Of a stretch of DNA of 64,000 nt, positions 12,384 to 24,500 are shown one piece after another. Numbering within the stretch: the first letter of the stretch is position 1; the number at the start of each line of letters is the position of its first letter. This DNA is from Terebella lapidaria (Eukaryota > Annelida > Polychaeta > Terebellida > Terebellidae): positions 38,016,120-38,080,119 of the forward strand of contig OX424563.1 of NCBI GenBank assembly GCA_949152475.1, read 5' to 3'. Made by a program: the position numbers and the translations under genes. The notes beneath the pieces were generated by a model, which had not been told where the DNA came from, did no database searches, and saw only the letters and a program-made list of their open reading frames with translations.

Positions 12384-13985
12384 CTGTGTGGTCTGTGTGA
12401 CTGTGTGATCTGTGTAACTGTGTGGTCTGTGTAACTGTGTGGTCAGTGTAACTGTGTGGTCTGTGTAACTGTGTGGTCAGTGTGGTCTGTGTGGTCAGTG
12501 TGGTCTGTGTAATCTGTGTAACTGTGTGGTCTGTGTAACTGTGTGGTCTGTGTAACTGTGTGGTCAGTGTGGTCTGTGTGATCTGTGTAACTGTGTGGTC
12601 TGTGTGACTGTGTGATCTGTGTAACTGTGTGGTCTGTGTGACTGTGTGATCTGTGTAACTGTGTGGTCAGTGTAACTGTGTGGTCTGTGTAACTGTGTGG
12701 TCAGTGTGGTCTGTGTGGTCAGTGTGGTCTGTGTAATCTGTGTAACTGTGTGGTCTGTGTAACTGTGTGGTCAGTGTGGTCTGTGTGATCTGTGTAACTG
12801 TGTGGTCTGTGTAACTGTGTGGTCTGTGTGACTGTGTGGTCTGTGTAACTGTGTGGTCAGTGTGGTCTGTGTGATCTGTGTAACTGTGTGGTCTGTGTAA
12901 CTGTGTGGTCTGTGTGACTGTGTGGTCTGTGTAACTGTGTGGTCTGTGTGACTGTGTGATCTGTGTAACTGTGTGGTCTGTGTGACTGTGTGATCTGTGT
13001 AACTGTGTGGTCTGTGTAACTGTGTGGTCAGTGTAACTGTGTGGTCTGTGTAACTGTGGTTAGTGTGACTGTGTGGTCTGTGTGACTGTGTGATCTGTGT
13101 AACTGTGTGGTCAGTGTAACTGTGTGGTCAGTGTGACTGTGTGGTCTATGTGACTGTGTGGTCTGTGTGACTGTGTGGTCTGTGTGACTGTGTGGTCTGT
13201 GTGACTGTGTGATCTGTGTAACTGTGTGGTCAGTGTAACTGTGTGGTCAGTGTGACTGTGTGGTCTATGTGACTGTGTGGTCTGTGTGACTGTGTGGTCT
13301 GTGTGACTGTGTGGTCTGTGTGACTGTGTGGTCTGTGTGACTGTGTGACTGTGCAGTCTGTGTAACTGTGTGGTCAGTGTAACTGTGTGGTCAGTGTGAC
13401 TGTGTGGTCTATGTGACTGTGTGGTCTGTGTGACTGTGTGGTCTGTGTGACTGTGTGGTCTGTGTAGCTGTGTGGTCTGTTTGGTCTGTGTGACTGTGTG
13501 GTCTGTGTAACTGTGTGGTCAGTGTAACTGTGTGGTCTGTGTAACTGTGTGGTCTGTGTAACTGTGTGGTCTGTGTGACTGTGTGATCTGTGTAACTGTG
13601 TGGTCAGTGTAACTGTGTGGTCAGTGTGACTGTGTGGTCTGTGTGACTGTGTGGTCTGTGTGACTGTGTGGTCTGTGTAGCTGTGTGGTCTGTGTGTTCT
13701 GTGTGACTGTGTGGTCTGTGTGACTGTGTGGTCTGTGTAACTGTGTGACTGTGCAGTCTGTGTAACTGTGTGGTCTGTGTAACTGTGTTGTCTGTGTAAC
13801 TGTGTGGTCAGTGTAACTGTGTGGTCTGTGTAACTGTGTGGTCTGTGTAACTGTGTGGTCAGTGTGGTCTGTGTGATCTGTGTAACTGTGTGGTCTGTGT
13901 AACTGTGTGGTCTGTGTGACTGTGTGATCTGTGTGGTCAGTGTAACTGTGTGGTCAGTGTGGTCTGTGTGATCTGTGTAACTGTG
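12383..13985. repeat. 2.1-kb sub-unit, repeated copy
   Basis: From about 12,383 the sequence realigns with 10,228 at an offset of 2,155 bp (GAGTGTTG 10,161 to 12,316). It carries the same set of TAATCTG, GGTCTATGTGACTG and TGTGTTCTG variants. It then breaks from the pattern near 13,985, where AACGGTGTGG appears in place of the GGTCAGTGT run seen at 11,790. It is the second of two 2.1-kb sub-units that build each 5-kb block; GAGTGTTG spacing in later blocks is 2,115, 2,062, 2,062 and 2,115 bp. Confidence 0.8.
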
Positions 13986-15000
13986 TGGTCTGTGTAACGG
14001 TGTGGTCTGTGTGACTGTGTGGTCTGTGTAACTGTGTGGTCTGTGTGATCTGTGTAACTGTGTGGTCTGTGTAACTGTGTGGTCTGTGTGACTGTGTGGT
14101 CTGTGTAACTGTGTGGTCAGTGTGGTCTGTGTGGTCAGTGTGGTCTGTGTGATCTGTGTAACTGTGTTTTCTGTGTGATTGTGTGGTCTGTGTGACTGTG
14201 TGGCCTGTGTAACTGTGTGGCCTGTGTAACTGTGTGGTCTGTGTAACTGTGTGGTCTGTGTGACTGTGTGGTCTGTGTGACTGTGTGGTCTGTGTGACTG
14301 TGTGGTCTGTGTAACTGTGTGGTCTGTGTGACTGTGTGATCTGTGTAACTGTGTGGTCAGTGTAACTGTGTGGTCAGTGTGACTGTGTGGTCTGTGTGAC
14401 TGTGTGGTCTGTGTGACTGTGTGGTCTGTGTGACTGTGTGGTCTGTGTAGCTGTGTGGTCTGTGTGGTCTGTGTGACTGTGTGGTCTGTGTGACTGTGTG
14501 GTCTGTGTAACAGTGTGACTGTGCAGTCTGTGTAACTGTGTGGTCTGTGTAACTGTGTGGTCTGTGTAACTGTGTGGTCAGTGTAACTGTGTGGTCTGTG
14601 TACCTGTGTGGTCTGTGTAACTGTGTGGTCAGTGTGGTCTGTGTGATCTGTGTAACTGTGTGGTCTGTGTAACTGTGTGGTCAGTGTGGTCTGTGTGATC
14701 TGTGTAACTGTGTGGTCTGTGTAACTGTGTGGTCTGTGTGACTGTGTGGTCTGTGTAACTGTGTGGTCAGTGTGGTCTGTGTGATCTGTGTAACTGTGTG
14801 GTCTGTGTAACTGTGTGGTCTGTGTGACTGTGTGGTCTGTGTAACTGTGTGGTCTGTGTGACTGTGTGATCTGTGTAGCTGTGTGGTCTGTGTGACTGTG
14901 TGATCTGTGTAACTGTGTGGTCTGTGTAACTGTGTGGTCAGTGTAACTGTGTGGTCTGTGTAACTGTGTGGTCAGTGTGACTGTGTGGTCTGTGTGACTG
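13985..15000. repeat. linker array with TTTT landmark at 14,167
   Basis: This stretch starts with AACGGTGTGG (CpG at 13,998), then the TTTT landmark at 14,167 followed by two GGCCTGTGT variants, then AACAGTGTGACTGTGCAG near 14,510. The same order is seen after 27,064 and 61,042, so it is a recurring connector between the 5-kb block and the 1.2-kb units. No unique sequence is present. Confidence 0.75.
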
Positions 15001-17391
15001 TGTGATCTGTGTAACTGTGTGGTCAGTGTAACTGTGTGGTCAGTGTGACTGTGTGGTCTAAGTGACTGTGTGGTCTGTGTGACTGTGTGGTCTGTGTGAC
15101 TGTGTGGTCTGTGTGACTGTGTGATCTGTGTAACTGTGTGGTCAGTGTAACTTTGTGGTCAGTGTGTCTGTGTGGTCTATGTGACTGTGTGGTCTGTGTG
15201 ACTGTGTGGTCTGTGTGACTGTGTGGTCTGTGTGACTGTGTGATCTGTGTAACTGTGTGGTCAGTGTAACTGTGTGGTCAGTGTGACTGTGTGGTCTATG
15301 TGACTGTGTGGTCTGTGTGACTGTGTGGTCTGTGTGACTGTGTGGTCTGTGTAGCTGTGTGGTCTGTTTGGTCTGTGTGACTGTGTGGTCTGTGTAACTG
15401 TGTGGTCAGTGTAACTGTCTGGTCTGTGTAACTGTGTGGTCTGTGTAACTGTGTGGTCTGTGTGACTGTGTGATCTGTGTAACTGTGTGGTCAGTGTAAC
15501 TGTGTGGTCAGTGTGACTGTGTGGTCTGTGTGACTGTGTGGTCTGTGTGACTGTGTGGTCTGTGTAGCTGTGTGGTCTGTTTGGTCTGTGTGACTGTGTG
15601 GTCTGTGTAACTGTGTGGTCAGTGTAGCTGTGTGGTCTGTGTGTTCTGTGTGACTGTGTGGTCTGTGTGACTGTGTGGTCTGTGTAACTGTGTGACTGTG
15701 CAGTCTGTGTAACTGTGTGGTCTGTGTAACTGTGTTGTCTGTGTAACTGTGTGGTCAGTGTAACTGTGTGGTCTGTGTAACTGTGTGGTCTGTGTAACTG
15801 TGTGGTCAGTGTGGTCTGTGTGATCTGTGTAACTGTGTGGTCTGTGTAACTGTGTGGTCTGTGTGACTGTGTGATCTGTGTGGTCAGTGTAACTGTGTGG
15901 TCAGTGTGGTCTGTGTGATCTGTGTAACTGTGTGGTCTGTGTAACGGTGTGGTCTGTGTGACTGTGTGGTCTGTGTAACTGTGTGGTCTGTGTGATCTGT
16001 GTAACTGTGTGGTCTGTGTAACTGTGTGGTCTGTGTGACTGTGTGGTTTGTGTAACTGTGTGGTCTGTGTAACTGTGTGGTCAGTGTGGTCTGTGTGGTC
16101 AGTGTGGTCTGTGTGATCTGTGTAACTGTGTTTTCTGTGTGATTGTGTGGTCTGTGTGACTGTGTGGCCTGTGTAACTGTGTGGCCTGTGTAACTGTGTG
16201 ATCTGTGTAACTGTGTGGTCAGTGTAACTGTGTGGTCAGTGTGACTGTGTGGTCTAAGTGACTGTGTGGTCTGTGTGACTGTGTGGTCTGTGTGACTGTG
16301 TGGTCTGTGTGACTGTGTGATCTGTGTAACTGTGTGGTCAGTGTAACTTTGTGGTCAGTGTGTCTGTGTGGTCTATGTGACTGTGTGGTCTGTGTGACTG
16401 TGTGGTCTGTGTGACTGTGTGGTCTGTGTGACTGTGTGATCTGTGTAACTGTGTGGTCAGTGTAACTGTGTGGTCAGTGTGACTGTGTGGTCTATGTGAC
16501 TGTGTGGTCTGTGTGACTGTGTGGTCTGTGTGACTGTGTGGTCTGTGTAGCTGTGTGGTCTGTTTGGTCTGTGTGACTGTGTGGTCTGTGTAACTGTGTG
16601 GTCAGTGTAACTGTGTGGTCTGTGTAACTGTGTGGTCTGTGTAACTGTGTGGTCTGTGTGACTGTGTGATCTGTGTAACTGTGTGGTCAGTGTAACTGTG
16701 TGGTCAGTGTGACTGTGTGGTCTGTGTGACTGTGTGGTCTGTGTGACTGTGTGGTCTGTGTAGCTGTGTGGTCCGTTTGGTCTGTGTGACTGTGTGGTCT
16801 GTGTAACTGTGTGGTCAGTGTAGCTGTGTGGTCTGTGTGTTCTGTGTGACTGTGTGGTCTGTGTGACTGTGTGGTCTGTGTAACTGTGTGACTGTGCAGT
16901 CTGTGTAACTGTGTGGTCTGTGTAACTGTGTTGTCTGTGTAACTGTGTGGTCAGTGTAACTGTGTGGTCTGTGTAACTGTGTGGTCTGTGTAACTGTGTG
17001 GTCAGTGTGGTCTGTGTGATCTGTGTAACTGTGTGGTCTGTGTAACTGTGTGGTCTGTGTGACTGTGTGATCTGTGTGGTCAGTGTAACTGTGTGGTCAG
17101 TGTGGTCTGTGTGATCTGTGTAACTGTGTGGTCTGTGTAACGGTGTGGTCTGTGTGACTGTGTGGTCTGTGTAACTGTGTGGTCTGTGTGATCTGTGTAA
17201 CTGTGTGGTCTGTGTAACTGTGTGGTCTGTGTGACTGTGTGGTTTGTGTAACTGTGTGGTCTGTGTAACTGTGTGGTCAGTGTGGTCTGTGTGGTCAGTG
17301 TGGTCTGTGTGATCTGTGTAACTGTGTTTTCTGTGTGATTGTGTGGTCTGTGTGACTGTGTGGCCTGTGTAACTGTGTGGCCTGTGTAACT
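15000..17391. repeat. 1,196-bp tandem pair
   Basis: Two direct copies, about 15,000-16,195 and 16,196-17,391. GGTCTAAGTG near 15,056 recurs near 16,252; AACTTTGTGG near 15,149 recurs near 16,345; AACGG at 15,945 recurs at 17,141; TTTT at 16,131 recurs at 17,327. All give 1,196 bp. The right copy has GGTCCGTTTGG (CpG near 16,773) where the left has GGTCTGTTTGG. The TTTT spacing of 1,196 recurs at 40,646-41,842 and 49,897-51,093, which carry the second-copy CpG. Confidence 0.87.
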
Positions 17392-17714
17392 GTGTGGTCT
17401 GTGTAACTGTGTGGTCTGTGTGACTGTGTGGTCTGTGTGACTGTGTGGTCTGTGTGACTGTGTGGTCTGTGTAACTGTGTGGTCTGTGTGACTGTGTGAT
17501 CTGTGTAACTGTGTGGTCAGTGTAACTGTGTGGTCAGTGTGACTGTGTGGTCTGTGTGACTGTGTGGTCTGTGTGACTGTGTGGTCTGTGTGACTGTGTG
17601 GTCTGTGTAGCTGTGTGGTCTGTGTGGTCTGTGTGACTGTGTGGTCTGTGTGACTGTGTGGTCTGTGTAACAGTGTGACTGTGCAGTCTGTGTAACTGTG
17701 TGGTCTGTGTAACT

Positions 17715-20000
17715 GTGTGGTCTGTGTAACTGTGTGGTCAGTGTAACTGTGTGGTCTGTGTACCTGTGTGGTCTGTGTAACTGTGTGGTCAGTGTGGTCT
17801 GTGTGATCTGTGTAACTGTGTTTTCTGTGTGATTGTGTGGTCTGTGTGACTGTGTGGCCTGTGTAACTGTGTGGCCTGTGTGACTGTGTGGTCTGTGTAA
17901 CTGTGTGGTCTGTGTGACTGTGTGGTCTGTGTGACTGTGTGGTCTGTGTAACTGTGTGGTCTGTGTAACTGTGTGGTCTGTGTGATTGTGTGATCTGTGT
18001 AACTGTGTGGTCAGTGTAACTGTGTGGTCAGTGTGACTGTGTGGTCTGTGTGACTGTGTGGTCTGTGTGACTGTGTGGTCTGTGTGACTGTGTGGTCTGT
18101 GTAGCTGTGTGGTCTGTGTGGTCTGTGTGACTGTGTGGTCTGTGTGACTGTGTGGTCTGTGTAACTGTGTGGTCAGTGTGGTCTGTGTGATCTGTGTAAC
18201 TGTGTGGTCTGTGTGACTGAGTGGTCTGTGTGACTGTGTGGTCTGTGTGACTGTGTGGTCTGTGTTGGTCTGTGTAACTGTGTGGTCTGTGTGACTGTGT
18301 GGTCTGTGTAGATGTGTGGTCTGTGTGGTCTGTGTGACTGTGTGGTCTGTGTGACTGTGTGGTCTGTGTAACTGTTTAACTGTGTGGTCTGTGTAACTGT
18401 GTGGTCTGTGTAACTGTGTGGTCTGTGTGACAGTGTGATCTGTGTGAATGTATGATCTGTGTAACTGTTTGGTCTGTGTGAATGTATGATCTGTGTAACT
18501 GTTTGGTCTGTGTAACTGTGTGGTCTGTGTGACTGTGTTGTCTGTGTAACTGTGTGGTCTGTGTAACTGTGTGGTCTGTGTGACTGTGTGGTCTGTGTTA
18601 CTGTGTGGTCTGTGTCACTGTGTGATCTGTGTAACTGTGTGATCTGTTTAACTGTGTGGTCTGTGTGACTGAGTGGTCTGTGTGACTGTGTGGTCTGTGT
18701 AACTGTGTGGTCAGTGTGGTCTGTGTGATCTGTGTAACTGTGTGGTCTGTGTAACTGTGTGGTCTGTGTGACTGTGTGGTCTGTGTAACTGTGTGGTCAG
18801 TGTGGTCTGTGTGATCTGTGTAACTGTGTGGTCTGTGTAACTGTGTGGTCTGTGTGACTGTGTGGTCTGTGTAACTGTGTGGTCTGTGTGACTGTGTGAT
18901 CTGTGTAACTGTGTGGTCTGTGTGACTGTGTGATCTGTGTAACTGTGTGGTCTGTGTAACTGTGTGGTCAGTGTAACTGTGTGGTCTGTGTAACTGTGTG
19001 GTCAGTGTGACTGTGTGGTCTGTGTGACTGTGTGATCTGTGTAACTGTGTGGTCAGTGTAACTGTGTGGTCTGTGTACCTGTGTGGTCTGTGTAACTGTG
19101 TGGTCAGTGTGGTCTGTGTGATCTGTGTAACTGTGTTTTCTGTGTGATTGTGTGGTCTGTGTGACTGTGTGGCCTGTGTAACTGTGTGGCCTGTGTGACT
19201 GTGTGGTCTGTGTAACTGTGTGGTCTGTGTGACTGTGTGGTCTGTGTGACTGTGTGGTCTGTGTAACTGTGTGGTCTGTGTAACTGTGTGGTCTGTGTGA
19301 TTGTGTGATCTGTGTAACTGTGTGGTCAGTGTAACTGTGTGGTCAGTGTGACTGTGTGGTCTGTGTGACTGTGTGGTCTGTGTGACTGTGTGGTCTGTGT
19401 GACTGTGTGGTCTGTGTAGCTGTGTGGTCTGTGTGGTCTGTGTGACTGTGTGGTCTGTGTGACTGTGTGGTCTGTGTAACTGTGTGGTCAGTGTGGTCTG
19501 TGTGATCTGTGTAACTGTGTGGTCTGTGTGACTGAGTGGTCTGTGTGACTGTGTGGTCTGTGTGACTGTGTGGTCTGTGTTGGTCTGTGTAACTGTGTGG
19601 TCTGTGTGACTGTGTGGTCTGTGTAGCTGTGTGGTCTGTGTGGTCTGTGTGACTGTGTGGTCTGTGTGACTGTGTGGTCTGTGTAACTGTTTAACTGTGT
19701 GGTCTGTGTAACTGTGTGGTCTGTGTAACTGTGTGGTCTGTGTGACTGTGTGATCTGTGTGAATGTATGATCTGTGTAACTGTTTGGTCTGTGTGAATGT
19801 ATGATCTGTGTAACTGTTTGGTCTGTGTAACTGTGTGACTGTGTTGTCTGTGTAACTGTGTGGTCTGTGTAACTGTGTGGTCTGTGTGACTGTGTGGTCT
19901 GTGTTACTGTGTGGTCTGTGTCACTGTGTGATCTGTGTAACTGTGTGATCTGTGTAACTGTGTGGTCTGTGTGACTGAGTGGTCTGTGTGACTGTGTGGT
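17715..20000. repeat. 1,315-bp tandem pair (first of three occurrences)
   Basis: Copies at about 17,715-19,030 and 19,030-20,000. The variant GTACCTGTG occurs at 17,761 and 19,076, TTTT at 17,821 and 19,136, and TGTGTTGGTCTG at 18,265 and 19,580, each 1,315 bp apart. They differ at GTAGATGTG versus GTAGCTGTG and GATCTGTTTAAC versus GATCTGTGTAAC. The right copy breaks off near 19,990 at an AACAGTGTGG variant. The pair is repeated near 30,990-33,100 and 51,481-53,770. Confidence 0.85.
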
Positions 20001-21589
20001 CTGTGTAACAGTGTGGTCTGTGTAACTGTGTGGTCAGTGTGGTCTGTGTGGTCAGTGTGGTCTATGTGATCTGTGTGACTGTGTGGTCTGTGTGACTGTG
20101 TGGTCTGTGTGACTGTGTGGCCTGTGTAACTGTGTGGCCTGTGTGACTGTGTGGTCTGTGTAACTGTGTGGTCTGTGTAACTGTGTGGTCTGTGTGATCT
20201 GTGTAACTGTGTGGTCTGTGTAACTGTCTGTTCAGTGTAACTGTGTGGTCTGTGTGGTCTGTGTGACTGTGTGGTCTGTGTGACTGTGTGGTCTGTGTAA
20301 CTGTGTGACTGTGCAGTCTGTGTAACTGTGTGGTCTGTGTAACTGTGTGGTCTGTGTAACTGTGTGGTCAGTGTAACTGTGTGGTCTGTGTAACTGTGGT
20401 CTGTGTAACTGTGTGGTCAGTGTGGTCTGTGTGATCTGTGTAACTGTGTGTTCTGTGTAACTGTGTGGTCTGTGTAACTGTGTGATCTGTGTAACTGTGT
20501 GGTCAGTGTAACTGTGTGGTCAGTGTGGTCTGTGTGATCTGTGTAACTGTGTGGTCTGTGTAACTGTGTGGTCTGTGTGACTGTGTGGTCTGTGTCACTG
20601 TGTGGTCAGTGTGGTCTGTGTGATCTGTGTAACTGTGTGGTCTGTGTAACTGTGTGGTCTGTGTAACTGTGTGGTCAGTGTGGTCTGTGTGATCTGTGTA
20701 ACTGTGTGGTCTGTGTAACTGTGTGGTCTGTGTAACTGTGTGATCTGTGTAACTGTGTGGTCAGTGTAACTGTGTGGTCAGTGTGGTCTGTGTGATCTGT
20801 GTAACTGTGTGGTCTGTGTAACTGTGTGGTCTGTGTAACTGTGTGATCTGTGTAACTGTGTGGTCAGTGTAACTGTGTGGTCAGTGTGGTCTGTGTGATC
20901 TGTGTAACTGTGTGGTCTGTGTAACTGTGTGGTCTGTGTGAATGTGTGGTCTGTGTAACTGTGGTCAGTGTGGTCTGTGTGATCTGTGTAACTGTGTGGT
21001 TTGTGTGACTGTGTGATCTGTCTAACTGTGTGGTCTGTGTAACTGTGTGGTCTGTGTGACTGTGTGGTCTGTGTCACTGTGTGGTCTGTGTAACTGTGTG
21101 GTCAGTGTGGTCTGTGTGGTCAGTGTGGTCTGTGTGATCTGTGTAACTGTGTTTTCTGTGTGATTGTGTGGTCTGTGTGACTGTGTGGCCTGTGTAACTG
21201 TGTGGCCTGTGTGACTGTGTGGTCTGTGTAACTGTGTGGTCTGTGTGACTGTGTGATCTGTGTAACTGTGTGGTCAGTGTAACTGTGTGGTCAGTGTGAC
21301 TGTGTGGTCTGTGTGACTGTGTGGTCTGTGTGACTGTGTGGTCTGTGTGACTGTGTGGTCTGTGTAGCTGTGTGGTCTGTGTGGTCTGTGTGACTGTGTG
21401 GTCTGTGTGACTGTGTGGTCTGTGTCACTGTGTAACTGTGTGGTCTGTGTAACTGTGTGGTCTGTGTAACTGTGTGGTCTGTGTGACTGTGTGGTCAGTG
21501 TAACTGTGTGGTCTGTGTAACTGTGTGGTCTGTGTAACTGTGTGGTCAGTGTGGTCTGTGTGATCTGTGTAACTGTGTGGTCTGTGTAA
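20000..21589. repeat. array segment with CTGTTCAG landmark
   Basis: CTGTTCAG sits at 20,228 and has partners at 33,546 and 54,197. Compared with 53,9xx-54,17x and the corresponding part of the 33-kb copy, this copy lacks 203 bp just upstream of the landmark, including one GTGCAG variant. TTTT lies at 21,152. From about 21,1xx the sequence resembles 4,1xx-4,6xx at an offset of about 17,005 bp. Confidence 0.78.
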
Positions 21590-24500
21590 CTGTGTGGTCT
21601 GTGTAACTGTGTGATCTGTGTAACTGTATGGTCAGTGTAACTGTGTGGTCAGTGTGGTCTGTGTGATCTGTGTAACTGTGTGGTCTGTGTAACTGTGTGG
21701 TCTGTGTGAATGTGTGGTCTGTGTAACTGTGTGGTCAGTGTGGTCTGTGTGATCTGTGTAACTGTGTGGTCTGTGTAACTGTGTGGTCTGTGTGACTGTG
21801 TGGTCTGTGTCACTGTGTGGTCTGTGTAACTGTGTGGTCAGTGTGGTCTGTGTGGTCAGTGTGGTCTGTGTGATCTGTGTAACTGTGTTTTCTGTGTGAT
21901 TGTGTGGTCTGTGTGACTGTGTGGCCTGTGTAACTGTGTGGCCTGTGTGACTGTGTGGTCTGTGTGACTGTGTGGTCTGTGTGACTGTGTGGTCTGTGTA
22001 ACTGTGTGGTCTGTGTAACTGTGTGGTCTGTGTGACTGTGTGATCTGTGTAACTGTGTGGTCAGTGTAACTGTGTGGTCAGTGTTACTGTGTGGTCTGTG
22101 TGACTGTGTGGTCTGTGTGATTGTGTGGTCTGTGTGACTGTGTGGTCTGTGTAGCTGTGTGGTCTGTGTGGTCTGTGTGACTGAGTGGTCTGTGTGACTG
22201 TGTGGTCTGTGTGACTGTGTGGTCTGTGTGACTGTGTGGTCTGTGTTGGTCTGTGTAACTGTGTGGTCTGTGTGGTCTGTGTGACTGTGTGGTCTGTGTA
22301 ACTGTGTGGTCTGTGTAACTGTTTAACTGTGTCGTCTGTGTAACTGTGTGGTCTGTGTAACTGTGTGGTATGTGTGACTGTGTGATCTGTGTGAATGTAT
22401 GATCTGTGTAGCTGTTTGGTCTGTGTAACTGTGTGGTCTGTGTGACTGTGTGGTCTGTGTGACTGTGTTGTCTGTGTAACTGTGTGGTCTGTGTAACTGT
22501 GTGGTCTGTGTAACTGTGTGGTCTGTGTGACTGTGATCTGTGTGAATGTATGATCTGTGTAACTGTTTGGTCTGTGTAACTGTGTGGTCTGTGTGACTGT
22601 GTTGTCTGTGTAACTGTGTGGTCTGTGTAACTGTGTGGTCTGTGTGACTGTGTGGTCTGTGTGACTGTGTGGTCTGTGTAATTGTGTGGTCAGTGTGGTC
22701 TGTGTGATCTGTGTAACTGTGTGGTTTGTGTGACTGTGTTGTCTGTGTAACTGTGTGATCTGTGTAACTGTGTGGTCTGTGTGACTGTGTGGTCTGTGTC
22801 ACTGTGTGGTCTGTGTCACTGTGTGGTCTGTGTAACTGTGTGGTCAGTGTGGTCTGTGTAACTGTGTGATCTGTGTAACTGTGTGGTCAGTGTGGTCTAT
22901 GTGATCTGTGTAACTGTGTGGTCTGTGTAACTGTGTGGTCTGTGTAACTGTGTGGTCTGTGTGACTGTGTGGTCTGTGTGACTGTGTGACTGTGTGGTCT
23001 GTGTAACTGTGTGGTCTGTGTAACTGTGTGGTCTGTGTGACTGTGTGGTCTGTGTAGCTGTGTGGTCTGTGTGACTGTGTGGTCTGTGTGAGTGTTGTCT
23101 GTGTAACTGTGTGGTCTGTGTAACTGTGTGGTCTGTGTGACTCTGTGGTCTGTGTGACTGTGTGGTCTGTGTGACTGTGTGATCTGTGTAACTGTGTGGT
23201 CTGTGTAACTGTGTGGTCAGTGTAACTGTGTGGTCTGTGTAACTGTGTGGTCAGTGTGGTCTGTGTGGTCAGTGTGGTCTGTGTAATCTGTGTAACTGTG
23301 TGGTCTGTGTGGTCTGTGTAACTGTGTGGTCAGTGTGGTCTGTGTGATCTGTGTAACTGTGTGGTCTGTGTGACTGTGTGATCTGTGTAACTGTGTGGTC
23401 TGTGTGACTGTGTGATCTGTGTAACTGTGTGGTCAGTGTAACTGTGTGGTCTGTGTAACTGTGTGGTCAGTGTGGTCTGTGTGGTCAGTGTGGTCTGTGT
23501 AATCTGTGTAACTGTGTGGTCTGTGTAACTGTGTGGTCAGTGTGGTCTGTGTGATCTGTGTAACTGTGTGGTCTGTGTAACTGTGTGGTCTGTGTGACTG
23601 TGTGGTCTGTGTAACTGTGTGGTCAGTGTGGTCTGTGTGATCTGTGTAACTGTGTGGTCTGTGTAACTGTGTGGTCTGTGTGACTGTGTGGTCTGTGTAA
23701 CTGTGTGGTCTGTGTGACTGTGTGATCTGTGTAACTGTGTGGTCTGTGTGACTGTGTGATCTGTGTAACTGTGTGGTCTGTGTAACTGTGTGGTCAGTGT
23801 AACTGTGTGGTCTGTGTAACTGTGGTCAGTGTGACTGTGTGGTATGTGTGACTGTGTGATCTGTGTAACTGTGTGGTCAGTGTAACTGTGTGGTCAGTGT
23901 GACTGTGTGGTCTATGTGACTGTGTGGTCTGTGTGACTGTGTGGTCTGTGTGACTGTGTGGTCTGTGTGACTGTGTGATCTGTGTAACTGTGTGGTCAGT
24001 GTAACTGTGTGGTCAGTGTGACTGTGTGGTCTATGTGACTGTGTGGTCTGTGTGACTGTGTGGTCTGTGTGACTGTGTGGTCTGTGTGACTGTGTGCTCT
24101 GTGTAACTGTGTGGTCAGTGTAACTGTGTGGTCAGTGTGACTGTGTGGTCTATGTGACTGTGTGGTCTGTGTGACTGTGTGGTCTGTGTGACTGTGTGGT
24201 CTGTGTAGCTGTGTGGTCTGTTTGGTCTGTGTGACTGTGTGGTCTGTGTAACTGTGTGGTCAGTGTAACTGTGTGGTCTGTGTAACTGTGTGGTCTGTGT
24301 AACTGTGTGGTCTGTGTGACTGTGTGATCTGTGTAACTGTGTGGTCAGTGTAACTGTGTGGTCAGTGTGACTGTGTGGTCTGTGTGACTGTGTGGTCTGT
24401 GTGACTGTGTGGTCTGTGTAGCTGTGTGGTCTGTGTGTTCTGTGTGACTGTGTGGTCTGTGTGACTGTGTGGTCTGTGTAACTGTGTGACTGTGCAGTCT

